From assembly GCA_002369055.1 (NCBI GenBank), contig DFEL01000135.1:1-15473 (forward strand): a DNA stretch of 15,473 bases, written 5' to 3'. The translations under genes were made by a program, and so were the position numbers. The first letter of the stretch is position 1. Each line of letters opens with the position of its first letter. Shown here one piece after another: positions 15,472-15,473 of this stretch. This stretch comes from Cyanobacteria bacterium UBA3803. GTDB taxonomy: Bacteria; Cyanobacteriota; Vampirovibrionia; Gastranaerophilales; Gastranaerophilaceae. The notes under the pieces are model-generated. The model was not told where the DNA came from. It saw only the letters and a list, made by a program, of their open reading frames with translations, and ran no database searches.

Positions 15472-15473
15472 AA

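Noticed and set aside
1..15473. Search for tRNA, rRNA, CRISPR arrays, insertion sequences, phage or toxin-antitoxin genes.
   Set aside because: No repeats with regular spacers, no cloverleaf sequence, no transposase or integrase motif was seen; gene content is chromosomal core plus scaffold proteins.

Overview
The window is a 15.5 kb AT-rich stretch of bacterial chromosome packed with short-spaced or overlapping genes. There is no tRNA, rRNA, CRISPR array, insertion sequence or phage gene. The mix is housekeeping (YbeY, DgkA, homoserine kinase, a YhaM-type nuclease, GlyA, a WecA/TagO-type transferase, a FtsB/DivIC-type protein) plus lineage-type genes: three long TPR proteins, a GAF-GGDEF protein with a decayed HD-GYP domain, a stand-alone acyl-CoA dehydratase activase-related protein, and an exported protein that may be a small outer-membrane barrel. 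The low G+C, ybeY-dgkA order and TPR abundance would fit a gut Gastranaerophilales (Melainabacteria) genome. This is inference from gene content, and a low-GC Firmicute is not excluded.

Layout. Positions 1-938 (+): the tail of an unidentified gene, ybeY and dgkA, each overlapping the next by 8 nt. Positions 925-2700 (-): a YhaM-like gene then thrB, with thrB converging on dgkA and overlapping its end by 14 nt. Positions 2701-2794: back-to-back promoters. Positions 2795-5608 (+): exported protein, FtsB/DivIC-like protein, TPR protein. Positions 5595-7334 (-): a TPR protein with a TTG start, then a 66-residue two-helix membrane protein. Positions 7335-7550: divergent promoters. Positions 7551-10584 (+): the GGDEF protein and the activase-related protein, ended by a hairpin that can terminate in both directions. 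Positions 10637-12944 (-): glyA followed by the WecA/TagO-like gene. Positions 13068-13646 (-): a membrane-anchored LysM protein with its own terminator. Positions 13813-15471 (+): a third TPR protein.

How the genes fit together. Several act at the envelope: DgkA (lipid or undecaprenol phosphorylation) and the WecA/TagO-like enzyme (first step on undecaprenyl phosphate) both touch carrier-lipid chemistry; LysM and FtsB/DivIC-like proteins are peptidoglycan or division linked. YbeY and the YhaM-like protein act on RNA.

Most notable points. (1) The WecA/TagO-like gene has no ATG, GTG or TTG that would include its first membrane helix, yet the frame stays open upstream and a good Shine-Dalgarno sits 8 nt before an in-frame ATT, so a non-AUG start is likely. 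(2) The GGDEF protein keeps GGEEF and the RxxD inhibitory site but has lost key HD-GYP metal ligands. (3) The genes at 2795 and 3574 lack Shine-Dalgarno sequences while having -10 boxes directly upstream, which suggests leaderless or nearly leaderless mRNAs. I found no clear new defence or mobile system.
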